Below are positions 14,304-22,603 of a stretch of DNA of 25,880 bases, in pieces. The position numbers were made by a program, and so were the translations under genes. Below the pieces are notes generated by a model. That model was not told the origin of the DNA. It was given only the letters and a program-made list of their open reading frames with translations, and ran no database searches. Each line of letters starts with the position of its first letter. Position 1 is the first letter of the stretch. Source of the DNA: a virus; the IMG/VR virus record IMGVR_UViG_3300027907_000607, positions 1 through 25,880 of that record, one strand, 5' to 3'.

Positions 14304-14903
14304 ATGACAACGAAGAAGCAAGAGACTTCAGAAGACGCGACTCCCGCCATCGATATCGCCGCCATCGTCAATGCCGCCGTCACGGCTGCGCTCAATGCAA
14401 AGAGCGGTGCGGAGGATCTTGCCGCGACTCTGGGGGGTTCCATCAAGGACGCGATTGAAGCGGCGAATCCCCGTCCCATGACACCAGGGAAGCGCCGAGA
14501 GCTTGGATACGGTCGGACGCCGTTCGACGCGCCCAAGGGTAAGGTCAAGCGCCTCAACCACTACTTCTATCAGAACAAGTGTGAGCTGAGGATTCCCACG
14601 CTCTCCTTCGATGAGTGCGAGACGTTGAACCGGATTGCGGAGTTGCCGAACGGCAAATACTGCAACGGCTTCATCACGCTGGCAAAGGAAGAGAACGGCG
14701 ATGGGCGGTTGAAGGTGTGGATCGGCTACCCCTACGAGACCGCTGATGACAAGCTCCGAGAGAAGAACATCGGAGCCAACTTCACGCAGTTCCTGAACGC
14801 GATTCTCCTTGATGCGAAGGCACAGAAGGCCGCACGACTGGCCATGATGAGAGCTGAAGTCGAAGAGGCGAATCAGGTAGAAGCAGCCGCGCTCGGTCAG
14901 TAA
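14304..14903 (+). CDS. Hypothetical structural-module protein
   Basis: This 199-residue protein has a Ser/Thr/Ala-rich flexible start (residues 1-55), a basic proline-containing segment (MTPGKRRELGYGRTPF), then an aromatic, acidic and mixed domain (YFYQNKCELRIPTLSFDECE; then RLKVWIGYPYETADDKL). It ends in an Ala/Glu helix. The family is not recognised. It lies between the small virion gene and the portal, and AGGTGA precedes the ATG. A structural or assembly role is inferred from location only. Confidence 0.65.
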   Translation: MTTKKQETSEDATPAIDIAAIVNAAVTAALNAKSGAEDLAATLGGSIKDAIEAANPRPMTPGKRRELGYGRTPFDAPKGKVKRLNHYFYQNKCELRIPTLSFDECETLNRIAELPNGKYCNGFITLAKEENGDGRLKVWIGYPYETADDKLREKNIGANFTQFLNAILLDAKAQKAARLAMMRAEVEEANQVEAAALGQ

Positions 14904-14936
14904 ACCCGCACAACCGCACTTCCCCAACCTTTGGGT
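14904..14936. repeat. Bipartite motif before the portal
   Basis: ACCCGCAC and ACCTTTGGGT, 15 bases apart, recur at 19109-19139 with a 13-base spacer. This copy lies directly after a stop codon and just before a terminator. It could be a phage promoter element or a 3' structure. Confidence 0.4.
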
Positions 14937-14939
14937 CAT

Positions 14940-14980
14940 AAGGCCAGTTCCCGCGTATGTCGGGTCTGGCCTTTTTTTTT
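14940..14980 (+). terminator. Strong rho-independent terminator
   Basis: AAGGCCAG and CTGGCCTT pair around an inner CCCG/CGGG stem, and a run of nine T follows. It lies 32 bases before the portal start, so the portal message likely needs its own promoter or read-through. Confidence 0.85.
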
Positions 14981-15011
14981 GTTTCTGTTTCCTATCCCGC
15001 CCATTTCCTCC

Positions 15012-16934
15012 ATGAATGCTGAATCCGCACCAGACACCCGCTCCCCGTGGTTAAGCCGCATCGCTCGGTGCAAGTCACGTCGCCAAGAGCTGATTGCCGA
15101 GTGGCAGATCAACGTGGACTATCGCCGGGGCACGCCGTTCACGAGCGAGAGCAACGAAGACCGCATCAACGTCAATCTGGACTGGCCCCGCGTCAAGGCG
15201 AAAGCCACGAATCTGTTCAGTCAAGTCCCAGAGGTTCGGCTCTCCAGCGAAAACGACCAACTGTCCGACGCCACATCCGTGTTTGCGAAGCAGCTCAACA
15301 AGACGCTGACCAAGGCGAAGGTCGGCACGGCGGTTGATGAAGCGGTCCTGGACTGCATCAATGCCAGCGGTATCAGTGCCGTGGTCGTCAGCTACGAGCG
15401 CCGCACAGAGCCGAAGGACGTTCCAACCGTTGATGCCCTGACCGCTCAGACGCTTGTTGCGCAAGGCCAGCCCATCCCTACAGAGAGGGTGGATGTCACC
15501 ACGGACGCCGCGTTTATCAATCGGCGTATCTCTCCTGCCGATCTCCTCTGGCCTGTCGATTTCACTGGTAGCGATTTTGACGACGCGCCCTGGATTGGCC
15601 GCTCGGGTGTCATGACATGGGCGGAAGCGAAGAGTGAGTTCAAGCTCAAGGATGAGGACAAGGAGAAGGTTGTCGGCACGGCGAAGACGGTAGACGGCAC
15701 GCTGAAGACCGATCCCGATCCACAGTCAGCGGATTGCGATGTCGTTCACTTCGACGAGATTTTCTATTGGGCATATCGATTTGATCCAGACGAGAAGTCC
15801 TTCAAGCGCATCAAGCGTCTCGTCTTTGTCAGTGGCCTTGATGCGCCCGTTATCGAAGGTGATTGGGACGGACAGCGAATCGATAAAGAAACGGGCGCAT
15901 ATCTCGGAGCCTGTAGGTTTCCGATTCGTGTCCTGACACTGACCTATATCAGTGACGACTGCGTTCCGCCGTCAGACAGCGCCATTGGCCGGCCCCAGGT
16001 GTTGGAACTCATCAAGTCACGAACGCAGATGATCCTGCAGCGTGAGCGTTCAATCCCTATCCGGGGATTCGATGTCACCAAGGTTGACCCTGAGGTTCAG
16101 GTCAAGCTGATGGATGGCTCGTGGCAGGGGATGATCCCCATGAACGGCCCATTTGAGCGGGCTATCTGGGAAGTTGCCCGAGCCAACTACCCCGCTGAAG
16201 ACGCCACGTTCGACCGCATCGCCAAGAACGACCTGGATGAAGTGTGGGCGACGAGCCCCAATCAGGGAGGCGCGTTCAACACGGGTGAGCGTTCCGCCTC
16301 TGAAGCTCGCATCGTTCAGCAGAACTTCCAAACACGCATCGGATATGAGCGTGGCAGGGTTGCCGCGTTCTTCCTCGGTATCGCAGAAGTCCAGGCAGGA
16401 CTGTTGGCGTTATATGGCGACTTTGAGACGCCGGGATGGGACCGCACGAAGATCAATCAAGAGCTGGTCTTCTCTATCCTGCCCGATTCTACCGTTCTGC
16501 TCGATGTCAATCAGAAGATCGAACGCAAGATGGCCGTGCTGAACATGCTCGGCAAATCGGGCTTCATCAATCCTGAGCCATTGGTTCGGGATATCGCAGA
16601 GCTGGCAGGCGTCGATCCATCAGAACTGATGGTGAAGCCCACGCCTCCACCCGCCGAAGCACTCAACATCAGCATCCGCAATGCGGAGGATCTGAGAGAT
16701 CCGCTGATGCTCGCGTTGCTCATGAAGACGGGTCAAGCCCCGTCACCGGATGAGCTGGAAGCGGCCAAGAAGCTGCTTCTCGCCTCGCAGTTTCCCCCTG
16801 CTCCAGAACCCCTGGCTGATCCGAACGCTCCTCCGATGGTTGAAGGTCAGCAAGCGCCTCCAGTCGGTCCCAACGGCAACCCGGAGGATTGGAACGTCAT
16901 GAGCAAAATCACGAAGCGCGGGGATTACAACTAA
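15012..16934 (+). CDS. Portal protein
   Basis: This 640-residue protein fits a podovirus-type portal, which forms the dodecameric DNA gate in the capsid vertex. The start has Trp/Arg motifs (WLSRIARCKSRRQELIAEWQ), a segment LDWPRVKAKATNLFSQVPEV typical of the N-terminal wing, a central SAIGRPQVLELIKSRTQMIL helix-turn and a long C-terminal helical region (to about residue 560) ending in a Pro/Ala-rich tail. The start at 15012 has no ribosome site; a pyrimidine-rich stretch precedes it. Its stop overlaps the next ATG by one base. Placement after the capsid gene is unusual. Confidence 0.85.
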   Translation: MNAESAPDTRSPWLSRIARCKSRRQELIAEWQINVDYRRGTPFTSESNEDRINVNLDWPRVKAKATNLFSQVPEVRLSSENDQLSDATSVFAKQLNKTLTKAKVGTAVDEAVLDCINASGISAVVVSYERRTEPKDVPTVDALTAQTLVAQGQPIPTERVDVTTDAAFINRRISPADLLWPVDFTGSDFDDAPWIGRSGVMTWAEAKSEFKLKDEDKEKVVGTAKTVDGTLKTDPDPQSADCDVVHFDEIFYWAYRFDPDEKSFKRIKRLVFVSGLDAPVIEGDWDGQRIDKETGAYLGACRFPIRVLTLTYISDDCVPPSDSAIGRPQVLELIKSRTQMILQRERSIPIRGFDVTKVDPEVQVKLMDGSWQGMIPMNGPFERAIWEVARANYPAEDATFDRIAKNDLDEVWATSPNQGGAFNTGERSASEARIVQQNFQTRIGYERGRVAAFFLGIAEVQAGLLALYGDFETPGWDRTKINQELVFSILPDSTVLLDVNQKIERKMAVLNMLGKSGFINPEPLVRDIAELAGVDPSELMVKPTPPPAEALNISIRNAEDLRDPLMLALLMKTGQAPSPDELEAAKKLLLASQFPPAPEPLADPNAPPMVEGQQAPPVGPNGNPEDWNVMSKITKRGDYN

Positions 16935-17188
16935 TGACCTGCGAACACTGTCAGCACGAACTGCAGATCGGGGAATACCCCTTTTGCCCGCACGGGTTCG
17001 CCACACTGAAAGTGGTTGGCGATGACATTCCTGGTGGCGTGCTGATCGAACACGGACTCTGCAACCCGGACGGTTCTCCTCGCCGCTACTACTCGAAGTC
17101 GGAGATGGCACGAGAAGCCGAGAAGCGTGGATTGGTGAACGTCGTCAGACACATCGACGGTTCACCGCATACCACCAGATGGGTTTAG
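16934..17188 (+). CDS. Zinc-ribbon phage protein
   Basis: This 84-residue protein begins with CEHC and has C-x-H-G a dozen residues later (MTCEHCQHELQIGEYPFCPH), an arrangement that fits a small zinc-binding ribbon. The rest is a mixed sheet-helix fold (VLIEHGLCNPDGSP). Small zinc-ribbon proteins often follow portals in phage clusters and may be structural adaptors. TAATG coupling with the portal is present. Confidence 0.65.
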   Translation: MTCEHCQHELQIGEYPFCPHGFATLKVVGDDIPGGVLIEHGLCNPDGSPRRYYSKSEMAREAEKRGLVNVVRHIDGSPHTTRWV

Positions 17189-17398
17189 TTAGCGTGCTTG
17201 CTTCGGTAGGTAACTGAATCTTGCCAACACGACAGCGCTGATGACCGCCATAAGCGGCCAGCGATGGGCGCTAGAGAACAACGTCCAGAACCAAAGAGCA
17301 GCCAGCCCAACCCACACACTGACTCCCGGAATTCTCCACATAGCGAGCGAATTGTAATACACCAGCGAAACCAGCCGCCATATGACTTTCACCGACAT
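17189..17398 (-). CDS. Possible antisense small membrane protein
   Basis: The minus strand of the 193-base gap encodes a 69-residue protein with two hydrophobic segments (VSVWVGLAALWFWTLFSS; then LMAVISAVVLARFSYL) and a basic end. Its stop touches the stop of the zinc-ribbon gene, and its start runs a few bases into the adaptor gene. The composition looks real and the gap is otherwise empty. No ribosome site supports the start; an internal ATG at 17341 is an alternative. Confidence 0.4.
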   Translation of the reverse strand: MSVKVIWRLVSLVYYNSLAMWRIPGVSVWVGLAALWFWTLFSSAHRWPLMAVISAVVLARFSYLPKQAR

Positions 17399-18914
17399 CC
17401 AAACCGAGATTCTTGACCGTCTGGGGTTGACCAGCACCGATGACACGACCCGCATTGGTCGCGCCATCAACCGCGTCTATCGCACCGTCACGTCTGCGCT
17501 CGGCATCAAACATGTGTCGAGGCGGACGACGGTCCAGGCAACGACGACGCTTGGTGTCAGTTCGCTGTCATTCACAGGTGCTGAAAAGGTTGTTGCGGTC
17601 TTCAATCGCAACGTCACACCTTACAAGCAACTTGAGGAAGTCACGGTCGATGAGCTGCGAGCGGAGCAACCGTTCTCCGCATCCGACACACCCACGAAGT
17701 ATGCGGTTGAGTCGATAGCCGCCGATACCGTCACGGTGTTGCTGAACTGCACGCCGCAGACGGCGTTTGCGCTCTACGCCGATGTCTATGCGACGGGGGC
17801 AACGCTAAGCGGCAGCGATGAGCCCGCGTTCTCAGAGAGCTACCACGACATTCTGATTCATGGGGTGTTGGTGGATGAGTATCTGAAGCTCGAAAAGCCA
17901 GGTCTCTCCACAATCTCTGAGAAGCGCTATGACAAGCGGATGGGCGAGCTGCAGTTGTGGATCGCCGTATCCACGACGAAGCAGATACACCAGGGCAAGA
18001 CCCGCCAGCTCAGGCCGGGAGCGAGTGCGGGCGGCTCGGGCAGTGCAACTAACGGGGCGCTGAGCTACACACAGACCGGATTGATCACGTTCGACCGCTC
18101 CGCTGCTGGTGACGTAGCCCCGTTTGCGGTTGACGCAGACGCAGACGCCGTTGTCACGAACCTCGATGCAGACAAACTCGATGGCCAGCACGGCAGTTAC
18201 TACCGCGATGCGAGCAACCTGAACGCAGGCACGCTGCCCGATGCACGCTTCCCGGCAACCCTTCCGGCTGTCAGTGGCGCGAACCTCACGAATCTCGATG
18301 CCTCGGACTTAGCCTCGGGAACAGTTTCGGACGCCCGTCTCGCCACCACCATCGCGAGATTGGGAACCGCGAATACAGGAGGCCATCTCCTTTTCACTGA
18401 CGCCACCTACGACATCGGTGCAAGTGGAGCGACCAGACCCAGAGACTTGTTTCTGAGTCGCAACGCGGTCATCGGCGGAACACTGGCGGTGACGGACGCG
18501 ACCACGCTTGAACAAGTGGTCATGAATCCGGCCTCGGGGAGCCCGGATCAAGGGCTGGTCATTAACACCACGGGCTTGGCCAACGGGTCGAACGCGTTCT
18601 TCATGAATGCCCCCAGTGGATGGACCGGCAACCTGTTCAAGGGCAACTTGAACAACGCCGAAGTCTTCGCCATCACGGAAGCAGGCACTGCATTTTTTGC
18701 ACGGGGCACCGCAACTCCCGCCGGTGGATCGGCCACAGCACGTATCGCTATTGGCTCCGCCGTATTCGGCGTCTATGTTGGGTCCGGCGTGCCAACGGTA
18801 TCTGCGGCCAAAGGCAGTCTCTATCTGCGGTCGGACGGCACGACGACGAACAACCGCGCCTACATCAACACCGATGGTGCCACGACGTGGACGGCCATCG
18901 TAACAGCAGGCTAA
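17382..18914 (+). CDS. Head-tail adaptor fused to tail-fibre-like repeats
   Basis: This 510-residue protein shows two distinct halves. Residues about 1-210 resemble a phage head-tail adaptor (gp4/gp6-type): a helical start, TDIQTEILDRLGL, RIGRAINRVYRTV, then DEYLKLEKPGLS. Residues about 215-510 are Gly/Ser/Ala/Thr-rich with the KLDGQHGSYYRDASNLNAGT and LPDARFPATL signature of tail-fibre or tail-spike shaft repeats, ending in a beta-rich Gly/Thr segment. In most phages these are separate genes. No ribosome site precedes the ATG at 17382. Confidence 0.75.
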   Translation: MTFTDIQTEILDRLGLTSTDDTTRIGRAINRVYRTVTSALGIKHVSRRTTVQATTTLGVSSLSFTGAEKVVAVFNRNVTPYKQLEEVTVDELRAEQPFSASDTPTKYAVESIAADTVTVLLNCTPQTAFALYADVYATGATLSGSDEPAFSESYHDILIHGVLVDEYLKLEKPGLSTISEKRYDKRMGELQLWIAVSTTKQIHQGKTRQLRPGASAGGSGSATNGALSYTQTGLITFDRSAAGDVAPFAVDADADAVVTNLDADKLDGQHGSYYRDASNLNAGTLPDARFPATLPAVSGANLTNLDASDLASGTVSDARLATTIARLGTANTGGHLLFTDATYDIGASGATRPRDLFLSRNAVIGGTLAVTDATTLEQVVMNPASGSPDQGLVINTTGLANGSNAFFMNAPSGWTGNLFKGNLNNAEVFAITEAGTAFFARGTATPAGGSATARIAIGSAVFGVYVGSGVPTVSAAKGSLYLRSDGTTTNNRAYINTDGATTWTAIVTAG

Positions 18915-18926
18915 AGGACACGCAGC

Positions 18927-19097
18927 GTGGATACCAACATCACCTTAAACGAATTCCTACTCCTCATCGGGGAGAAGGAAGTGCTGAACTTTCAGCTTAG
19001 GCGCGAGAACGCTCAGCTCAGACAGGCCTGCCAAGCGCTGATTGCTGAGTTGGACGCACTGAAGCAATCGCTAGCGAGCACCAACGGCGGCAAGTAG
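18927..19097 (+). CDS. Small coiled-coil protein
   Basis: This 56-residue protein starts at GTG 18927 with AAAGGA 8 bases upstream. It has a short Leu-rich start (NEFLLLIGEKEV) then a heptad-like helix (LRRENAQLRQACQALIAELD). The family is not recognised, but short coiled-coil proteins between tail genes are common. The strong ribosome site and clean frame make it convincing despite its size. Confidence 0.75.
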   Translation: MDTNITLNEFLLLIGEKEVLNFQLRRENAQLRQACQALIAELDALKQSLASTNGGK

Positions 19098-19108
19098 CAC
19101 GCCTCTCG

Positions 19109-19139
19109 ACCCGCACTACATCACCGCCCACCTTTGGGT
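19109..19139. repeat. Bipartite motif before the tail-hub gene
   Basis: ACCCGCAC and ACCTTTGGGT, 13 bases apart, match the motif at 14904-14936. It lies 30 bases upstream of the tail-hub start. Confidence 0.4.
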
Positions 19140-19168
19140 TCTTCGCTGTTTCTGCTGATCACAACTCA

Positions 19169-21139
19169 ATGGCTGATTTTTCTCTCCTAAACCTGCGTGG
19201 GGGTCTGAACGATACAGACCCCCCGACAGCGCTTCCCGACAACCAATGCACCGTTGCCACTAACGTGGAGTTCAACAAATCCACGCTGGGTGAGCGTCGG
19301 CTTGGCTGTGTGGATATTGATCTCCCGACCAGCATCACAGGCAACGCGAACATTCAGGCCATCACGTTCCTGCATCGGCATCTCCCCACGACCGATGAGA
19401 CGGCGTCCGAGCTGTGGGTCATGGGACAGCACCTGACGACACAGAACGTTGTGCTGACCCGGAAGACAACGAGCTGGACGACAGCGACGTTCGATACCTC
19501 CAACAGCAACATCGATGTCACGTCAGCGAGAGGCTTTCAGGTTGCCGCGCAGACGCTGCACGGCAAACTCTTTCTTGCCTACAAGTCCACAGGAGCACAG
19601 AACCGGCTGCATGTTGTAGACGCTTCGGGCACCACGGTTCGCAGAGTCGGGCTGGCGGAGCCTGCCGCACCTACCGGGGCGAACACTGGCACACCTGGCA
19701 TCGCCTTCACCGGAACCCGTTACTACCGCGTCCGCTACACCGTGCAGTCAGGTGGAGCCACACTGCGGCGTTCTGAACCGTCTGATGTGCTCACCTTCGC
19801 GCCATCGGGCACCGGCACGGCAGCACGAATCACCAAGCCTGCGTCTATCAGCGAGAGTGAAACGCATTGGGAGCTGGAAGCCAGTCTCGATAACAGCACT
19901 TTCTACGTCATCGCAACTACCGTGGTGGGCACCACCACCGTTGACGACTCGGGGGCGTTTTCAACGGGCTATGCCGCGTTTGTGCTCTCGGAAGACATCG
20001 GGGACTACTCGACCATTCACTCCGGTAAGTTCCTTAGTGCTGATGAGGACCGTCTCATAGTCGGTGGCAGTTGGGAAGACAACGAACTCGCTTCTCGTGT
20101 GAGCTGGACGCCGGTATACGGCGATCCGGGTGACGGCAATGACGAACGCATCCCGACAGATACGGACAACTATCTCGACCTCGATGGGTTCGAGGGAGGG
20201 CCACTCACCTACCTCTCGCGCCCCATCAATAGCTACATCTGGGCATTCAAGCGAAGCCACACGTATCGCCTAAACCGGACGAACAACCGCAGTCGAGCGT
20301 ATGAAGCGGTGAACCTTTCAAAGTCCCTTGGTGCGCTCCCTGGCTCGGTCGTTGAGGGTGTGGACCAATACGGGATGCCCTGTCTCTACTTCCTTGACCC
20401 GGAGACCGGCCCCTGTCGCACTGGCGGGGCTCGCGTCATTCAGTCGGCATCACGCGACATTCTGAACACATGGCGAAGCGTCAACACGGATGCGATTGTG
20501 GTGAGTCGTGCAGTCTTCTATCCGGAGTCTCGACAGATTCATTGGTGGGCTGCGACGAACGATTCTGACTATCCGAATCTCAAGCTCGTGCTTCAGACGA
20601 ATGAGACGCGAGAGACGGAGGATGGTGTGCGTAAGGGCTGGTCGTTGGCGACTGGAAAGATTTCCGAAGCTTACGCGGTCTGCATGTATGCCGACAATAT
20701 CGATGGCAACATCGCGCGTTCACTCACACTCAAGCCGTTCATCGGTGTGTCGAGCAGCAACGGCTACGTCTTGCGATGCGACACCGGGAACGATGACAAC
20801 GGCACCGCTTTCGCTGCACGTATCGTCACGAAGCCGTTCGTCCTTCGCGGAATCCTGAATAAGTTCGGCGTCTTGGCGTCTGCGCTGCTCGCAAAGGTTC
20901 ATGCCACGGCGAATGTGAAGGTGACGCTGATACGCGATTTCGGCCTTGAAGAACCGAAGTTTGTTGAGACCGCCCTCTCAGCAGCAGCCTCGGAGACACA
21001 GGTTGTCAAACAGCTCCGCAATCTTGTTGGCTCGCAAATGTATGCGATGCAGATCGAATTTGAGGATGTCACCGTGCCATCTGGTCAGTGGGAGTTGAAT
21101 CGCCTCGATATGCGGATCAGCGATCAGGAGCGGGCGTAA
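19169..21139 (+). CDS. Tail hub/stabilisation protein (P22 gp10-like)
   Basis: This 656-residue protein resembles the packaged-DNA stabilisation/tail-nozzle proteins of short-tailed phages. Residues 9-47 carry the motif LRGGLNDTDPPTALPDNQ with a downstream TNVEFNKSTLGERRLG, typical of these proteins. A fibronectin-like beta domain follows at about 170-270 (RYYRVRYTVQSGGA; then ETHWELEASLDNSTFYVIAT), then a long beta-propeller-like body with repeated Trp, Gly and Asp. The role is to plug the portal channel after packaging and link the tail. The start has no strong ribosome site. Confidence 0.8.
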   Translation: MADFSLLNLRGGLNDTDPPTALPDNQCTVATNVEFNKSTLGERRLGCVDIDLPTSITGNANIQAITFLHRHLPTTDETASELWVMGQHLTTQNVVLTRKTTSWTTATFDTSNSNIDVTSARGFQVAAQTLHGKLFLAYKSTGAQNRLHVVDASGTTVRRVGLAEPAAPTGANTGTPGIAFTGTRYYRVRYTVQSGGATLRRSEPSDVLTFAPSGTGTAARITKPASISESETHWELEASLDNSTFYVIATTVVGTTTVDDSGAFSTGYAAFVLSEDIGDYSTIHSGKFLSADEDRLIVGGSWEDNELASRVSWTPVYGDPGDGNDERIPTDTDNYLDLDGFEGGPLTYLSRPINSYIWAFKRSHTYRLNRTNNRSRAYEAVNLSKSLGALPGSVVEGVDQYGMPCLYFLDPETGPCRTGGARVIQSASRDILNTWRSVNTDAIVVSRAVFYPESRQIHWWAATNDSDYPNLKLVLQTNETRETEDGVRKGWSLATGKISEAYAVCMYADNIDGNIARSLTLKPFIGVSSSNGYVLRCDTGNDDNGTAFAARIVTKPFVLRGILNKFGVLASALLAKVHATANVKVTLIRDFGLEEPKFVETALSAAASETQVVKQLRNLVGSQMYAMQIEFEDVTVPSGQWELNRLDMRISDQERA

Positions 21140-21142
21140 ATC

Positions 21143-21790
21143 ATGTTTGGATTGCGCTTTCGTGACGTTCTCCCTTCTGCCGTTGCCGATGAACTCGATG
21201 GTCTGACATCCGCGATGGGTCGATTCGCTGTCACCGAGCATCATGAGGACGGCACACATCGTGATGTGACCGCTGATAGCGTAACGCTCCAAGGCGCAGC
21301 AGTGGGCGAGATCGTCAGTCTCGCGCATGATGCGGCTCGGTATCAGACCAGTGGTGCGGGTGTCTGGACCGTCGCAGCGGGGGATCAGGTCTATCTACGC
21401 TTCTCTCGACTCGGACAGATCGTGTTCTTGCAGTTTTACTTCCAGACAACGGCACTCACCGTGTCTGCGGAAGACTTCCTGATCATCAACGTCCCCGAGC
21501 TGCACGCGATACCGACGCTCACTAGCCTGAGCAACCCCGCCTATCAGACGGGTGGCATCGGGGAGTGGAGCGACATCACAAACGGACGATCAGGCATCCT
21601 CTCCATCTCAGCGATAGCAGATAACTTCATCGGCACTCCCACGACTTCCATCTACCTGCAGCGATATGGCTCAAACGCCGGGTCGGCAGACTTCGCGCAG
21701 TGGTCCACCACGTCGGAACTGTGGCTTTCGGGCTCCATCACGTTTATGTGTCAGCCCGACAACATTCCCACTCCCTTCTACGGTAGTTAG
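21143..21790 (+). CDS. Minor tail/virion beta-rich protein
   Basis: This 215-residue protein starts with a short helix (FRDVLPSAVADELDGLTS) then is beta-rich with Thr/Ser/Gly-heavy strands (FLQFYFQTTALTVSAEDFLI; then IGEWSDITNG). It starts three bases after the hub gene. AGGAG lies 12 bases upstream, which is long spacing. A tail-tip or receptor-binding accessory role is possible from composition and location only. Confidence 0.65.
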   Translation: MFGLRFRDVLPSAVADELDGLTSAMGRFAVTEHHEDGTHRDVTADSVTLQGAAVGEIVSLAHDAARYQTSGAGVWTVAAGDQVYLRFSRLGQIVFLQFYFQTTALTVSAEDFLIINVPELHAIPTLTSLSNPAYQTGGIGEWSDITNGRSGILSISAIADNFIGTPTTSIYLQRYGSNAGSADFAQWSTTSELWLSGSITFMCQPDNIPTPFYGS

Positions 21791-21792
21791 TG

Positions 21793-22320
21793 ATGCCTAT
21801 CAACATCGATCCGGAACTCATCAACGAATTCGTGAAGCGGCAAATTGCCGAGCAGGATACACAGGCGCGGATGCAGACTCCGGCTGTTCCGGCCAGCGAA
21901 AAGAAGAATGGGTTGGGTCTCCTTGCCAAGCTGATCTATGCGGCAGGGCTTGGCGCGGATGTCGGCACGTCCATCTACGGGGAGAGCACCGGGGTGACGC
22001 ATGAAGTGAACCCCCTGCTCAAGCCGCTCGACGGTATGAACCCGAAGCTGAAGTTCCCGCTGGCAGCCGGGGCGGAAGTGGGCGGCATCGCGCTGCTCAG
22101 CAAGCTCATCGGTAAGAAGCATCCCAAGATCATGAAAGCCATCGTCATGGGCACAGGCGCATCGCATGGTGCAGCGGCTGTGCGGAACATCGGTCAAATC
22201 AGGCAGGGACAAGCAGCGCTCGCTGCGCATCCGCCGTCCGCATCTTCTCAACCCCCTTCTCCAGGTATGGTCCAGCTCGAAGACGGCAGTTGGATCAACC
22301 CGGACTACTTCGGACGCTAA
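21793..22320 (+). CDS. Small membrane-associated phage protein
   Basis: This 175-residue protein has a polar start, then two or three hydrophobic stretches (GLLAKLIYAAGLGADVG; FPLAAGAEVGGIALLSKLIG; then IMKAIVMGTGASHG). A TGVTHEVNPLLKP motif resembles the E-N-P-L-L motif of small membrane families (DUF5658-like). It could be a lysis or membrane-channel protein. It is coupled to the previous gene (stop and start two bases apart). ATG 21793 was chosen over GTG 21790. Confidence 0.6.
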   Translation: MPINIDPELINEFVKRQIAEQDTQARMQTPAVPASEKKNGLGLLAKLIYAAGLGADVGTSIYGESTGVTHEVNPLLKPLDGMNPKLKFPLAAGAEVGGIALLSKLIGKKHPKIMKAIVMGTGASHGAAAVRNIGQIRQGQAALAAHPPSASSQPPSPGMVQLEDGSWINPDYFGR

Positions 22321-22327
22321 CGGTCTC

Positions 22328-22603
22328 ATGGAAACATTGGTCACTGCGCTCACGACTCTCTTCACAGCCGCCAACGCTCTCACGCCTCTCGCGCTCGTGG
22401 GATTGATGATCGGTGTGATCTACATCCAGATTTACAAACAGCCGAGCAAACAGGAACTTAGCGTGGTCAAAGACAACCATCTGCACGAGCTACCTGAAGT
22501 AGCCGCGAACATGCGGAAGGCAGCGGAGACGTTGCAACGGATGGAAGTGTCGCAGGAGCGCAACTTCGCCGTGATCATCTCGAAGCTCGAAGGACAGAAG
22601 TAA
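22328..22603 (+). CDS. Holin-like single-pass membrane protein
   Basis: This 91-residue protein has one long hydrophobic segment (about residues 6-33, LFTAANALTPLALVGLMIGV) followed by a charged helix (LHELPEVAANMRKAAETLQR). Short membrane proteins of this shape in phage late regions include holins and holin-like accessory proteins. No endolysin lies nearby in this window. It begins 8 bases after the previous gene and overlaps the next by one base (TAATG). No clear ribosome site is present. Confidence 0.55.
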   Translation: METLVTALTTLFTAANALTPLALVGLMIGVIYIQIYKQPSKQELSVVKDNHLHELPEVAANMRKAAETLQRMEVSQERNFAVIISKLEGQK

